This document shows positions 25,113-31,947 of a stretch of DNA of 64,000 nucleotides, piece after piece; positions within the stretch are counted from its first letter, which is position 1; each line of letters begins with the position of its first letter. The position numbers and the translations under genes are program-made. The stretch spans positions 124,001 through 188,000 of the forward strand of contig JACRBL010000029.1 of the NCBI GenBank assembly GCA_016234485.1, given 5' to 3'. Source of the stretch: Chloroflexota bacterium (GTDB taxonomy: Bacteria > Chloroflexota > Anaerolineae > Anaerolineales > Villigracilaceae). The notes beneath the pieces were generated by a model. It saw nothing but the letters and a program-made list of their open reading frames with translations, had not been told where the DNA came from and did no database searches.

Positions 25113-25697
25113 ATGACTCGCATTTCCCTTCTCACGATCGTTATCTTCTCCCTCTTCCTCGCCTCCTGCGCAGGGACAGTGGACTCTGCTCCGACGAGCG
25201 CTGTCAACTCTGACGCGTACGTCAGCTCGAGTTTGGACGTCAGCTACGAGAACGCGCTCAACGCCCGCCTGCAACTGACACTCGGCTCGCTCAAACTCGC
25301 GGAGACGAATACGCCCATCACGCCTGATCAGGCGAAGTTGATGCTCCCGCTCTGGCAGGCGCTTCTCAACATGACCCGCACGGGCAACAGCGCCCAAGCC
25401 GAGGTCAACGCCCTGCTCGCACAGATCGAGTCCGCGTTCACGCCCGAACAACTGACCGCCATCCGCGACATGAAACTCGCCTCCGCTGATATCCAGGCCT
25501 GGGCAACCGCCAACGGCGTCACCATGGGCAGTGGCGGCGGACAAGGCATGGGGCAGGGCGGCGGTTCGGGAATGTCTCCTGAAGCGCGTGCCACCAAACA
25601 GGCCGCCGAAGGCGTCACCAGCGGAAGCGGCGGCACTGGCGTGTCTACTGTCATGCTCAACTCCCTCATCACGTACTTGCAGGGATTGGCGCAATAA
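25113..25697 (+). CDS. lipoprotein, paralogue 1 (194 aa)
   Basis: A signal peptide with lipobox LASC (Cys at about residue 16) predicts a lipid-anchored surface protein. The body is helical (TPDQAKLMLPLWQALLNM, LLAQIESAFTPEQLTAIRDMK), then a Gly-rich linker of GGGQGMGQGGGSGM type, then VMLNSLITYLQGLAQ. I do not recognise the family, but the helix pattern resembles small periplasmic metal- or stress-sensing proteins. The next gene (25850) is a paralogue, and a MITE-like repeat separates them. It follows the MacAB-like operon. Confidence 0.75.
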   Translation: MTRISLLTIVIFSLFLASCAGTVDSAPTSAVNSDAYVSSSLDVSYENALNARLQLTLGSLKLAETNTPITPDQAKLMLPLWQALLNMTRTGNSAQAEVNALLAQIESAFTPEQLTAIRDMKLASADIQAWATANGVTMGSGGGQGMGQGGGSGMSPEARATKQAAEGVTSGSGGTGVSTVMLNSLITYLQGLAQ

Positions 25698-25708
25698 CCC
25701 ACGATTAT

Positions 25709-25827
25709 TCCGTCATTGCGAGGAGGGCGTTTTTCCCGACGAAGCAATCCCCTCCCATGCGCGGAGATTGCTTCGGGACACCTGCCCTGGCGGGCGATGC
25801 CAGGGAGAACACCCTCGCAATGACGGA
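25709..25827. repeat. 119-bp MITE-like repeat, copy 2
   Basis: The same 14-bp terminal inverted repeats as 3729-3840 (TCCGTCATTGCGAG at 25709-25722, complement at 25814-25827), with GAAGCAATCCCC and GGAGATTGCTTCG inside. It lies between two paralogous lipoprotein genes. Confidence 0.85.
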
Positions 25828-25849
25828 ATCAGTAAAAGGAAAAACCACC

Positions 25850-26446
25850 ATGAAAACCATCCGCACTTTCACCCTCCTCATCCTCGCGGCCTCCCTGCTC
25901 TTCGCCTGCGCTCCTGCCGCCGAAACCACGCCTGCCGCGCCGACCTCCATCGCGGGTGAATATCTCTCCACTGATTACGCCGACGCGGCCAGCCTCCGCA
26001 ATCAACTGGCTTTCGGCATTATGCAACTGGACGGCGGCCCCAACGCGATTACGGCGGAACAAGCGAAGACCCTCGTCCCACTCTGGCAAGGCATCATCGC
26101 CCTCAGCGGAGACGAGACCACCGCCAGCGAAGAGTTGACCGCCGTGCAAGATCAGATCGTCACCGCGCTGACTCCCGCGCAATTGCAGGCCATCGCGGCC
26201 ATGCAGTTGACCAACGCCGATCTGAGCGCTTTTTACGCGGAAAATGGCATCTCCGTCCCTACCCCCGTCCCTGGCGTGACCAAAGTCCCTGGCTCAGGGA
26301 GCGGCAAAACCGATGAGGAAAAAGCCGCCGCCCAGGCCACGGCCGCGGCGTCAGGTCAGACCACCGCCACTGGTACAGGGCAAGCCGCCAAAACCTTCCT
26401 GTTCGAGACAGTCATCGAATATTTGCAGGGTGTGGCGGGGGGGTAG
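25850..26446 (+). CDS. lipoprotein, paralogue 2 (198 aa)
   Basis: Lipobox LFAC near residue 19. The same layout as 25113: helical body (TAEQAKTLVPLWQGIIAL, QIVTALTPAQLQAIAAMQ), Thr/Ala/Pro-rich linker, and a C-terminal LFETVIEYLQGVAGG helix matching the MLNSLITYLQGLAQ of its neighbour. The ATG at 25850 follows AAAAGGA; a start 93 bases upstream would run inside the repeat and is rejected. Function unknown; context suggests a link to the ABC system. Confidence 0.75.
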   Translation: MKTIRTFTLLILAASLLFACAPAAETTPAAPTSIAGEYLSTDYADAASLRNQLAFGIMQLDGGPNAITAEQAKTLVPLWQGIIALSGDETTASEELTAVQDQIVTALTPAQLQAIAAMQLTNADLSAFYAENGISVPTPVPGVTKVPGSGSGKTDEEKAAAQATAAASGQTTATGTGQAAKTFLFETVIEYLQGVAGG

Positions 26447-26477
26447 CCTTCGTCTCACGCGCAGGTCCAATAAACAG

Positions 26478-26525
26478 AAACAGGCCCAACGTCCAGAAAA
26501 GACGCGGGCCTGTTTTGTTTGGTGA
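26478..26525. terminator. bidirectional terminator, lipoprotein / MFS genes
   Basis: AAACAGGCCC (26478-26487) pairs with GGGCCTGTTT (26516-26525), with A- and T-rich flanks on the two sides. It separates convergent genes. Confidence 0.75.
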
Positions 26526-26528
26526 AGA

Positions 26529-27812
26529 TCAGGCGACGGGGACCGTCTCGGCTTGTGGTTGATTCTTGTGATGATTCTCCTCGATGTTGTAAATGGCAGG
26601 GACGAAGAATCCGCCGACGCTGATGATCAGGCACAGAATCCCCGCCACCCAAAACCAGGTCTGCAAGCCGAGCGCGTCGGAGACGGGGCCAGCAACGAGC
26701 AGGCTGATTGGCATCATGGCTTGCGCCACACTGCCAAGGAGCGACATGACGCGTCCCTGCATGTCTGGCTCTACCAGCGTTTGGAAGAGCGCGTGGATGG
26801 GGCCGTTTGCCATCGGCAACATGACGCCGACCACCGCTTGCGCGACCACCACGATCCAGAACATATCGGGCGGCGCGATGGCGATGCCGAGGATGGCAAT
26901 GCTGAAAACCACGATACCCATCAGCGACGTGACGATCTTGCGCTTGAAACCGCCCCAAATGCCGAGCGCAACGCCGCCCACGATCATGCCGATGCCGAAG
27001 GCTGATTCCAGGCCGCCGAGTTCGATGGCGCCTTTTCCAAAATATTTTGTCACCAATAACGGCATGAGCGCGCCGGTAGGCGCGAGCAAGAAGTTGAGCA
27101 GGGTGGCCATCAGGCCGAGCATGAGCAGGCCAGGCCAACTTGCCATATACTTGAAGCCAGCGCCGAGATCCTGCATGAAGCTCTTCGGCGGCGCGGATTC
27201 GAGATGCGCGGCGCGCGCGGGTTGCGGCACGGCGAAGAACAGCAGGGGAACGATGCCCATCAGCGCGGTGACCACGTCAATCATCAGGATGCTTTCGGTG
27301 GTCATCACCGCGATTAGGAACGCGGCCACGGGAGGCGCGACGATGCTCACCAGTCCCTGCACGGCCTGATTCGCGCCAGAGATGCGGGCGAGCTGTTCCT
27401 TCGGCGCCATCAAGGTGGTGGACGCGGCCATCGCGGGATAATGGAACGCGCCGCCCAGCGAGCGGATGATCGAGATGGCGTAGATGTGCCAGATTTCCAC
27501 CCGTCCCGTCCAGAAGAGAAACGCCAGCCCAAGCGTGGACAGCGCGATGGTCGCGTCGGACGCGATCATGATGAGGCGTCGGTTGCCGCGGTCCACCACC
27601 GTCCCGGCGATCGGTCCGAGCAAAATCTGCGGGAGCATCGCAAAGAGGGAGGCGGTTGCCAGCACCGTGGCCGAGCCTGTCTTCTGCGTGAGATACCAGA
27701 TGAGCGCAAATTGCACCAGCGAGGAGCCAAACAGCGAAATGGTCTGACCCGTGAAGATGGTAAAGAAGCGGGTCGCCCAATTCTGCGGGACGGGTTGTTC
27801 TGGATTTTGCAT
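26529..27812 (-). CDS. MFS efflux transporter (427 aa)
   Basis: Twelve hydrophobic segments, with GPIAGTVVDRGNRRLIMIASD between helices 2 and 3, typical of the MFS_3/MefA-EntS exporter group. QMQGRVMSL-like sequence (DMQGRVMSLLGSVAQAMMPI) lies in the second half. Such proteins export macrolides, siderophores or other small molecules by proton antiport. GAGGAAAC precedes the ATG. It stands alone on its strand. Confidence 0.9.
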   Translation of the reverse strand: MQNPEQPVPQNWATRFFTIFTGQTISLFGSSLVQFALIWYLTQKTGSATVLATASLFAMLPQILLGPIAGTVVDRGNRRLIMIASDATIALSTLGLAFLFWTGRVEIWHIYAISIIRSLGGAFHYPAMAASTTLMAPKEQLARISGANQAVQGLVSIVAPPVAAFLIAVMTTESILMIDVVTALMGIVPLLFFAVPQPARAAHLESAPPKSFMQDLGAGFKYMASWPGLLMLGLMATLLNFLLAPTGALMPLLVTKYFGKGAIELGGLESAFGIGMIVGGVALGIWGGFKRKIVTSLMGIVVFSIAILGIAIAPPDMFWIVVVAQAVVGVMLPMANGPIHALFQTLVEPDMQGRVMSLLGSVAQAMMPISLLVAGPVSDALGLQTWFWVAGILCLIISVGGFFVPAIYNIEENHHKNQPQAETVPVA

Positions 27813-27924
27813 GTTTCCTCAACAATCTTGAAGCCTGCTTTGAATAATTTGATTTATTTTATTCATTTTTTCAGAATTGTCAATGCTTTGTTTGAGTTAT
27901 TTGTAAAAATTGCTGGCTTTTCTC

Positions 27925-27962
27925 AAAAAAAGATGGCTTAATTTTGAAAAAATCAAGCCGTC
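27925..27962 (-). terminator. terminator of the sensor/RHH operon
   Basis: On the minus strand GACGGCTT (27955-27962) pairs with AAGCCATC (27932-27939, one mismatch) and is followed by seven T. It lies 144 bases after the stop of the sensor gene, with a palindromic repeat in between. Confidence 0.65.
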
Positions 27963-28001
27963 TTTCAGAAAATGGATCTTCCGTAATTACGGGAAAGAGC
28001 C

Positions 28002-28075
28002 TAACCACGAAGGACACGAAGGAAAACCACTTGTAAAATTCGAGCCTTTCCCCCCCTTTGTGTCCTTTGTGGTTA
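28002..28075. repeat. 74-bp inverted repeat (CCACGAAGGACACGAAGG type)
   Basis: Arms of 21 bases at 28002-28022 and 28055-28075, differing at two positions. The pattern CCACGAAGGACACGAAGG is common in intergenic DNA of many bacteria. A relative with CTCCGTGTCTCCGTGG lies near 56657-56682. Confidence 0.75.
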
Positions 28076-28105
28076 AAAACGGTAGAGCCCAAACACCCCA
28101 TTGCC

Positions 28106-28732
28106 TCAACTACTCGCCGTCGTAACCGCCTCTGCTGCGCTCTGGCTCTCCGCCCTCCCCAACGCCCACGCCGCGACCTTTCCGTAGCCCGCGCCCAAAG
28201 CGTTGATGATGAAGATCGAGAGGAACCCGCCCCCCAGTCCAACCGCGAAGCAAATCATGGCTGTCGTCATCGTGTTCACGTAGATGTTGGGGTAGATCAT
28301 AATGTCCACCGACGGGAAATAGGCCACAAGTACAGGCGTGGCCATCAGCGCCAGCGGCACGGTCACGAAAACGATCACCAGGGTGAACGAGATGATACCC
28401 AGCGGCAGTTTGAGAATCAGCAGGTAGGCAAATTCCTTCCAGAAGGCCGCGTTCTTCAACTGCGCCGTCAAGATGGCGCTCGCCGAATTATTCCGCGCGG
28501 GACGCGCCTCGGGCTTGACGATCTTCACGCCCAGCAAAATCGAAGTGATCGCGCGCTCCAGGTCGCCGAGCATGTACGTCACAAAGATCATGCTCACCAA
28601 AAGCGGAATCCCGATCAAAGTGATGGTCAGCCCCGCGCCCAGCGAGAAGCCAACCGTAAGAAGCGTGAAATACACAATTCCCAACGGCATCGCCATCAAC
28701 AAATAAACCAGGTTGCCAAAAAACTTTTTCAT
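28106..28732 (-). CDS. putative sensor-domain membrane protein (208 aa)
   Basis: Four main hydrophobic regions (residues 9-50, 105-160 and a C-terminal pair near 165-195) with a short cytoplasmic loop. It matches the 'putative sensor' membrane domain often found N-terminal to histidine kinases. Here the domain stands alone with no kinase. A good ribosome-binding site (TAAGGAG) precedes the ATG. It starts 9 bases after the ribbon-helix-helix gene and is controlled by the same promoter. Confidence 0.75.
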   Translation of the reverse strand: MKKFFGNLVYLLMAMPLGIVYFTLLTVGFSLGAGLTITLIGIPLLVSMIFVTYMLGDLERAITSILLGVKIVKPEARPARNNSASAILTAQLKNAAFWKEFAYLLILKLPLGIISFTLVIVFVTVPLALMATPVLVAYFPSVDIMIYPNIYVNTMTTAMICFAVGLGGGFLSIFIINALGAGYGKVAAWALGRAESQSAAEAVTTASS

Positions 28733-28741
28733 GTGCGCTCC

Positions 28742-29134
28742 TTATTTCAACTTTCCAGAATTTGCCAACGCCGACTTCACCGCCGCGCTGGCTTGAAAAA
28801 TGCCATACACCTTAACCGACTCGATCACCTCGTCCGCGAGTTGCGCGGGGATGTCGGTAGGCAGGTGGAGCAACCCCACCACGCTGATCTGCAACCTCTC
28901 TCCATTGGCCTTGCGCCGCTCAAGATCGGCGCGGTCGTAACTCATCGCCCCAATCGCGTACGAGTGCCGCGCCACCGATTGTTGCACCTCAACGGCGTGT
29001 TTTTCCAACTGCGAACGGATCGCCGAGCGGATAAAATCAGTGCGGTTCGAATAATGCCCCTGTTCCACCAGCAGGTCAATCTTGCCCAGCTCGACCGCAT
29101 TCATATTGATGGTAATTTTCTCAGTATCAGCCAT
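28742..29134 (-). CDS. ribbon-helix-helix (CopG-like) transcriptional regulator (130 aa)
   Basis: The N-terminal 45 residues fit a ribbon-helix-helix fold (KITINMNAVELGKIDLLVEQ, then YSNRTDFIRSAIRSQLE). The remainder is a small ligand- or dimerisation domain with RADLERRKANGERLQISVVGLLHL, as in antitoxin-like and NikR-like regulators. AAAAGGAG lies 6 bases before the ATG. Two copies of the palindrome CCATCC-N4-GGATGG flank its promoter, so autoregulation is likely. Confidence 0.85.
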   Translation of the reverse strand: MADTEKITINMNAVELGKIDLLVEQGHYSNRTDFIRSAIRSQLEKHAVEVQQSVARHSYAIGAMSYDRADLERRKANGERLQISVVGLLHLPTDIPAQLADEVIESVKVYGIFQASAAVKSALANSGKLK

Positions 29135-29148
29135 GTTTTCTCCTTTTC

Positions 29149-29166
29149 ACCATCCCTGTGGATGGT
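29149..29166. promoter_or_regulatory. operator copy 1, ACCATCC-CTGT-GGATGGT
   Basis: A perfect 7-bp-arm palindrome between the transcription start and the ATG of the regulator gene. Second copy at 29213-29230. The centres are 64 bp apart, close to six turns of DNA. Confidence 0.7.
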
Positions 29167-29177
29167 CAATGGATGTT

Positions 29178-29205
29178 ATTTTACATGGATTTGCTGACTT
29201 GTCAA
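29178..29205 (-). promoter_or_regulatory. promoter of the RHH/sensor operon
   Basis: On the minus strand TTGACA at 29200-29205, 16-bp spacer, TAAAAT at 29178-29183. It is enclosed by the two operator palindromes. Confidence 0.7.
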
Positions 29206-29212
29206 GAAAAAA

Positions 29213-29230
29213 ACCATCCCCCTGGATGGC
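29213..29230. promoter_or_regulatory. operator copy 2, CCATCC-CCCT-GGATGG
   Basis: The same palindrome as 29149-29166 with 6-bp arms, just upstream of the -35 box. Together they could allow looping or cooperative binding of the RHH protein. Confidence 0.7.
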
Positions 29231-29337
29231 GACCGCCCGCCTCTTTCCCGACCTTTCGCGGGCCGCGCCGACCCAGCATTTTCCACCCGTGGGGCGAGTT
29301 GGCAACCCGCCTTACAAATCAACTGGAGGTTTCCCTT

Positions 29338-29877
29338 ATGCAAGCATTCATTCCCCAACCCAAACGAATCCCGCTTCTCCTCAAAATCGGAATCTGGTTT
29401 TCCGAACGTGTCACAGGGAAGATCATGCTCCCCGCGCGCATCCTCGCGTGGTATCCCAAAGCCGCCATCGGCTCAGGCGTGATGGAAGCCCTCGTCGCGC
29501 ACGAAGACGGCGCGATGGACAAGCGCATGTTGAAACTGATCCGCATGACGGCCTCCATCGCGGCGGCCTGTCCTTTTTGCATTGACATGAACTCGCACGA
29601 ACATCGCGTCTACGGCATCACCGACGAGGAAGCCGCGTCCCTGCGCGGGGACGTGGAACGCGTGAAAACCTTCAGTGAGCGCGAAAAATTAGCCATCGCG
29701 TACACGCGTCTCATCTCGTCCACGCCGCTGAAATTCCATCCCGAAATCGTGGACAAAGTGAAAGCCGCGTTCACCGAGCGCGAGTTCGTCATCCTTGCCA
29801 GCACGGCGGCACAGGTCAATTATTGGGCGCGTTTGATTCAGGCTTTGGGAATCCCGCCTGCGGAGTTTGGCGAATAA
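29338..29877 (+). CDS. AhpD/carboxymuconolactone decarboxylase-like protein (179 aa)
   Basis: The redox motif CPFCIDMNSHEHR near residue 78 (CxxC with a following His) is the catalytic site of AhpD-type peroxidase-related proteins. The helical body is typical of the family (EREKLAIAYTRLIS, LASTAAQVNYWARL). It probably handles alkyl peroxides or acts as a disulfide reductase. GGAGG lies 8 bases before the ATG. It diverges from the RHH operon across a 200-bp gap. Confidence 0.88.
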   Translation: MQAFIPQPKRIPLLLKIGIWFSERVTGKIMLPARILAWYPKAAIGSGVMEALVAHEDGAMDKRMLKLIRMTASIAAACPFCIDMNSHEHRVYGITDEEAASLRGDVERVKTFSEREKLAIAYTRLISSTPLKFHPEIVDKVKAAFTEREFVILASTAAQVNYWARLIQALGIPPAEFGE

Positions 29878-29895
29878 ATTTCCCCGTTATTGTCA

Positions 29896-30111
29896 CTATG
29901 ATTCTTTGACGTTATTGATCAACTCAATCGCCGCGAACGAGCAAAAGTCCACGCACAGACTGCAATCGCGGCAACGCTCAATATCCAGATACGGCGACTC
30001 GCCAGGGTCAGTCTGCACAATCGCGCGCGTCTTGCACGACTTGACTGCCGAACAGGCCTCACAAGCCTGACAGAGATCGTAGTTGATGCGGATGCGGATG
30101 GGGCGCGGCAT
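29896..30111 (-). CDS. small 2x[4Fe-4S]-type ferredoxin (71 aa)
   Basis: Cysteine motifs CQACEACSAVKSCKTRA and CRDCSLCVDFCSF resemble two iron-sulfur centres. The first is non-standard (CxxCxxC-x4-C), like pyruvate ferredoxin oxidoreductase delta-type proteins. It probably serves as an electron carrier. It is convergent with the AhpD-like gene, 18 bases apart. Confidence 0.85.
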   Translation of the reverse strand: MPRPIRIRINYDLCQACEACSAVKSCKTRAIVQTDPGESPYLDIERCRDCSLCVDFCSFAAIELINNVKES

Positions 30112-30138
30112 GGCGGCGAGTATATCACCCCCACCCGT

Positions 30139-30205
30139 CCTCCCCCAAATGCGACATAAGTATTTTTGTTGACAAGAGTATCAACCCTGCCGCATTTGGG
30201 GGAGG
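30139..30205. repeat. 67-bp palindromic repeat, copy 2
   Basis: The same length, ends and core as 1862-1928. The arms are 30139-30156 and 30188-30205 with one mismatch. The core again holds TTGTTGACAAGAGTATCAAC. It lies at the edge of the TIR patch. Confidence 0.85.
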
Positions 30206-30293
30206 TGCCCGCAGGGTGGAGGGGGGTTCAAACCCTTGGATAAATCCGCTCAAACGGATAGAATCACTTTGGGAAGCCAAACCAAAAACCACT

Positions 30294-30420
30294 ATGACCC
30301 GAAAACTCCGCATCTTCCTCTGCCACGCCACCGAAGACAAACCCGCCGCGCGGACGTTATACGAGTCCCTCAAATCTGTCCCTTGGATTAACCCCTGGCT
30401 GGACGAGGAGAATCTCTGGC
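30294..30420 (+). pseudogene. TIR-domain N-terminal remnant
   Basis: From an ATG at 30294 the frame encodes the first half of a TIR domain (LRIFLCHATEDKPAARTLYE, then PWLDEENLW). It stops matching exactly where the LPGxDW segment with the catalytic Glu should follow. Sequence after 30420 belongs to a helicase in another frame. The in-frame tail to 30503 is meaningless. This is a broken gene. Confidence 0.7.
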
Positions 30421-30552
30421 TTGAAGGAACGTCTGCGCGTGTTGTATGTGGGAATTACCCCCGACAAGAAGGATTTTATCGCGACATGGAATTCGGGTTG
30501 TAAAAGCAAAACAACGCCAAGTCTGGCGTTGTCAGAGTTGATGGGGTGGTAG
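30421..30552 (+). pseudogene. UvrD-like helicase C-terminal remnant
   Basis: Frame +1 relative to the TIR remnant reads LKERLRVLYVGITPDKKDF, then IATWNSG and SLALSELMGW before a TAG at 30550. LYVGIT followed by a basic stretch is motif VI of UvrD/Rep helicases; the usual Arg after GIT is Pro here. Only the last 40 or so residues survive. It joins the TIR remnant directly, as after a deletion or recombination. Confidence 0.65.
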
Positions 30553-30575
30553 GAGAGATAGCTTTCGCCCATTTT

Positions 30576-31208
30576 CTATTTTGTTTTTCGAGCGAATTCA
30601 ACCATATAAGTTAATATTGATTTTTTCAATTTCTGATATCCACCATCAAAATCACTAGATAAATCAACAAACAACTTTCGGCGAATTCTTGGCGGCAATT
30701 TGTCTGGCGTTAGATTCTTAACAACAACAGGGAGTATTATTTTTTTACCTTCAACCTCTTCATGAGAGGCTTCATCAAATTCGCGCTCTACCCATTTGCT
30801 ATTGATAGATATAGGCGATAGTACAATAATAAAAAGCTGGCTTTTTTGAATGCCGATTGAAATTGCTTTATCAATTACATCCCCTATCAATAGTTCTTTC
30901 TCATCAAGCCAATAGTGTATAGAATCTTTTTCAAATCGTTGGGTAAGCGAATTAACTATTTCTTTGTCTGCGTGTGAGTAACTAATAAAAACGCCTGCAT
31001 CCCTACTTCGTTTCCATTCCATAAAATCAGCAATTCCAAGGATTTCCTGAAACATAGCGATAGAGGATTGGACTTCCATTTTCGCTTTCAGTGTTTGAGC
31101 TAAGGTATTCTCCAGATGATTGTTGACATCAGATAAACGGTTAATAATGTCGGATATCGACTTGTTGGGCGCAGGCTTTTCAATCACCATTCTGGATAAT
31201 TTTGACAT
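30576..31208 (-). CDS. TIR-domain protein with coiled-coil N-terminus (210 aa)
   Basis: Residues 15-65 form a helical or coiled-coil region (IINRLSDVNNHLENTLAQTL). A TIR domain follows from residue 71: GVFISYSHADKEIV, HYWLDEKELLIGD, IDKAISIGIQKSQLFIIVLSP and a conserved WVEREFDEA. Bacterial TIR domains often cleave NAD+ or signal in immunity. The gene is AT-richer than its surroundings. It is the third gene of a minus-strand cassette with two small coiled-coil proteins, spaced by 19 bases, which suggests a compact sensor-effector unit. Confidence 0.85.
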   Translation of the reverse strand: MSKLSRMVIEKPAPNKSISDIINRLSDVNNHLENTLAQTLKAKMEVQSSIAMFQEILGIADFMEWKRSRDAGVFISYSHADKEIVNSLTQRFEKDSIHYWLDEKELLIGDVIDKAISIGIQKSQLFIIVLSPISINSKWVEREFDEASHEEVEGKKIILPVVVKNLTPDKLPPRIRRKLFVDLSSDFDGGYQKLKKSILTYMVEFARKTK

Positions 31209-31227
31209 TGGGTACTGACATCCCTAC

Positions 31228-31443
31228 CTAAGAATGCACTATCTCTTGCAGGACAGTGTTAAGTATATCTACTTGTAGTCTCATATCTTTGGTTATCTCA
31301 ATTAATAAATCGAGGCGCTCTAGGGCCTTTTTAATAAATTCCTCTGGCAACTGGCTTAACTCAAGTATAGCTACAATCTCCGTTGTAGCTATATCTGCGT
31401 TGTTAGTTTGCTGCTTTTTCTTAACCACGGCAAATTCCTTCAA
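31228..31443 (-). CDS. small helical protein in TIR cassette (71 aa)
   Basis: An all-helical small protein with a Lys-rich start and heptad-like segments (FIKKALERLDLLIEITKDM). It appears to start with TTG at 31443, since no ATG is available in frame upstream; this lowers start confidence. No family recognised. It lies between the coiled-coil gene and the TIR gene. Confidence 0.6.
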   Translation of the reverse strand: MKEFAVVKKKQQTNNADIATTEIVAILELSQLPEEFIKKALERLDLLIEITKDMRLQVDILNTVLQEIVHS

Positions 31444-31461
31444 ATGATTCTGGTTGGAAAA

Positions 31462-31737
31462 CTAAAAGCCGCCTTTTCCAAGTAATTTCCTTAATAGTTT
31501 TTCATTTTGTTCCGCCAATTCATTATTGCGATTGGTGTTATCAACCAATTTTTTTAGTACATGAGCTTGTGTTTCTGTTGCTTGAATTAAACCTGCTATT
31601 ACACTAGTTTGATTTGCCTGTACTTGACTAACCTTGTCAAGTCCCACAGCAAATTGGCCTAATGCATGCTTTAGCTGGTTAATTTCTTGCTCTAAGCTCT
31701 TTATACGATTTTCGTAATCTTTATTAGTAGTGGGCAT
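31462..31737 (-). CDS. small coiled-coil protein in TIR cassette (91 aa)
   Basis: Strong heptad pattern in residues 8-30 (YENRIKSLEQEINQLKHALG) and again near 60-88 (VLKKLVDNTNRNNELAEQNE). It resembles short structural or phage-sensing coiled-coil proteins but no family is recognised. GGGAG lies 5 bases before the ATG. First gene of the cassette. Confidence 0.7.
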   Translation of the reverse strand: MPTTNKDYENRIKSLEQEINQLKHALGQFAVGLDKVSQVQANQTSVIAGLIQATETQAHVLKKLVDNTNRNNELAEQNEKLLRKLLGKGGF

Positions 31738-31780
31738 AGGGACTCCCTGTTGACTCAGGATTTCAATCTAGAGTGGCGTT

Positions 31781-31809
31781 ACTCTACACTAGTTCACTCG
31801 AAATTGCAA
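31781..31809 (-). promoter_or_regulatory. candidate promoter of the TIR cassette
   Basis: On the minus strand TTGCAA (31804-31809), 17-bp spacer, TAGAGT (31781-31786), 44 bases before the first ATG. The boxes deviate from consensus, so this is moderate evidence. Confidence 0.45.
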
Positions 31810-31902
31810 GTATTTTTAATAATGAAGAGTTTGCCATAGGACTCACAAATAAAAGCGGATACTTGGTGCGAAACGACAACTGTTTTGAGTGTCCCACATT
31901 TT

Positions 31903-31940
31903 CCAATCCTCCCCAAGTCTGAGGACTTGGGGAGGATTGG
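31903..31940. repeat. long perfect hairpin between TIR cassette and etfA
   Basis: Perfect 17-bp arms (31903-31919 and 31924-31940) around a 4-base loop, starting 7 bases after the etfA stop on the minus strand. No T-run follows, so it may be a stabilising or boundary hairpin rather than a standard terminator. Confidence 0.75.
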
Positions 31941-31947
31941 GTGGGGT

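Noticed and set aside
30356..30503. In-frame continuation of the TIR remnant
   Set aside because: After about 30420 the frame no longer resembles TIR, while another frame matches the UvrD end, so the continuation is not protein-like.
31903..31940. Standard intrinsic terminator of etfA
   Set aside because: The stem is perfect, but no T-run follows on the minus strand, so it is recorded as a hairpin of uncertain role.
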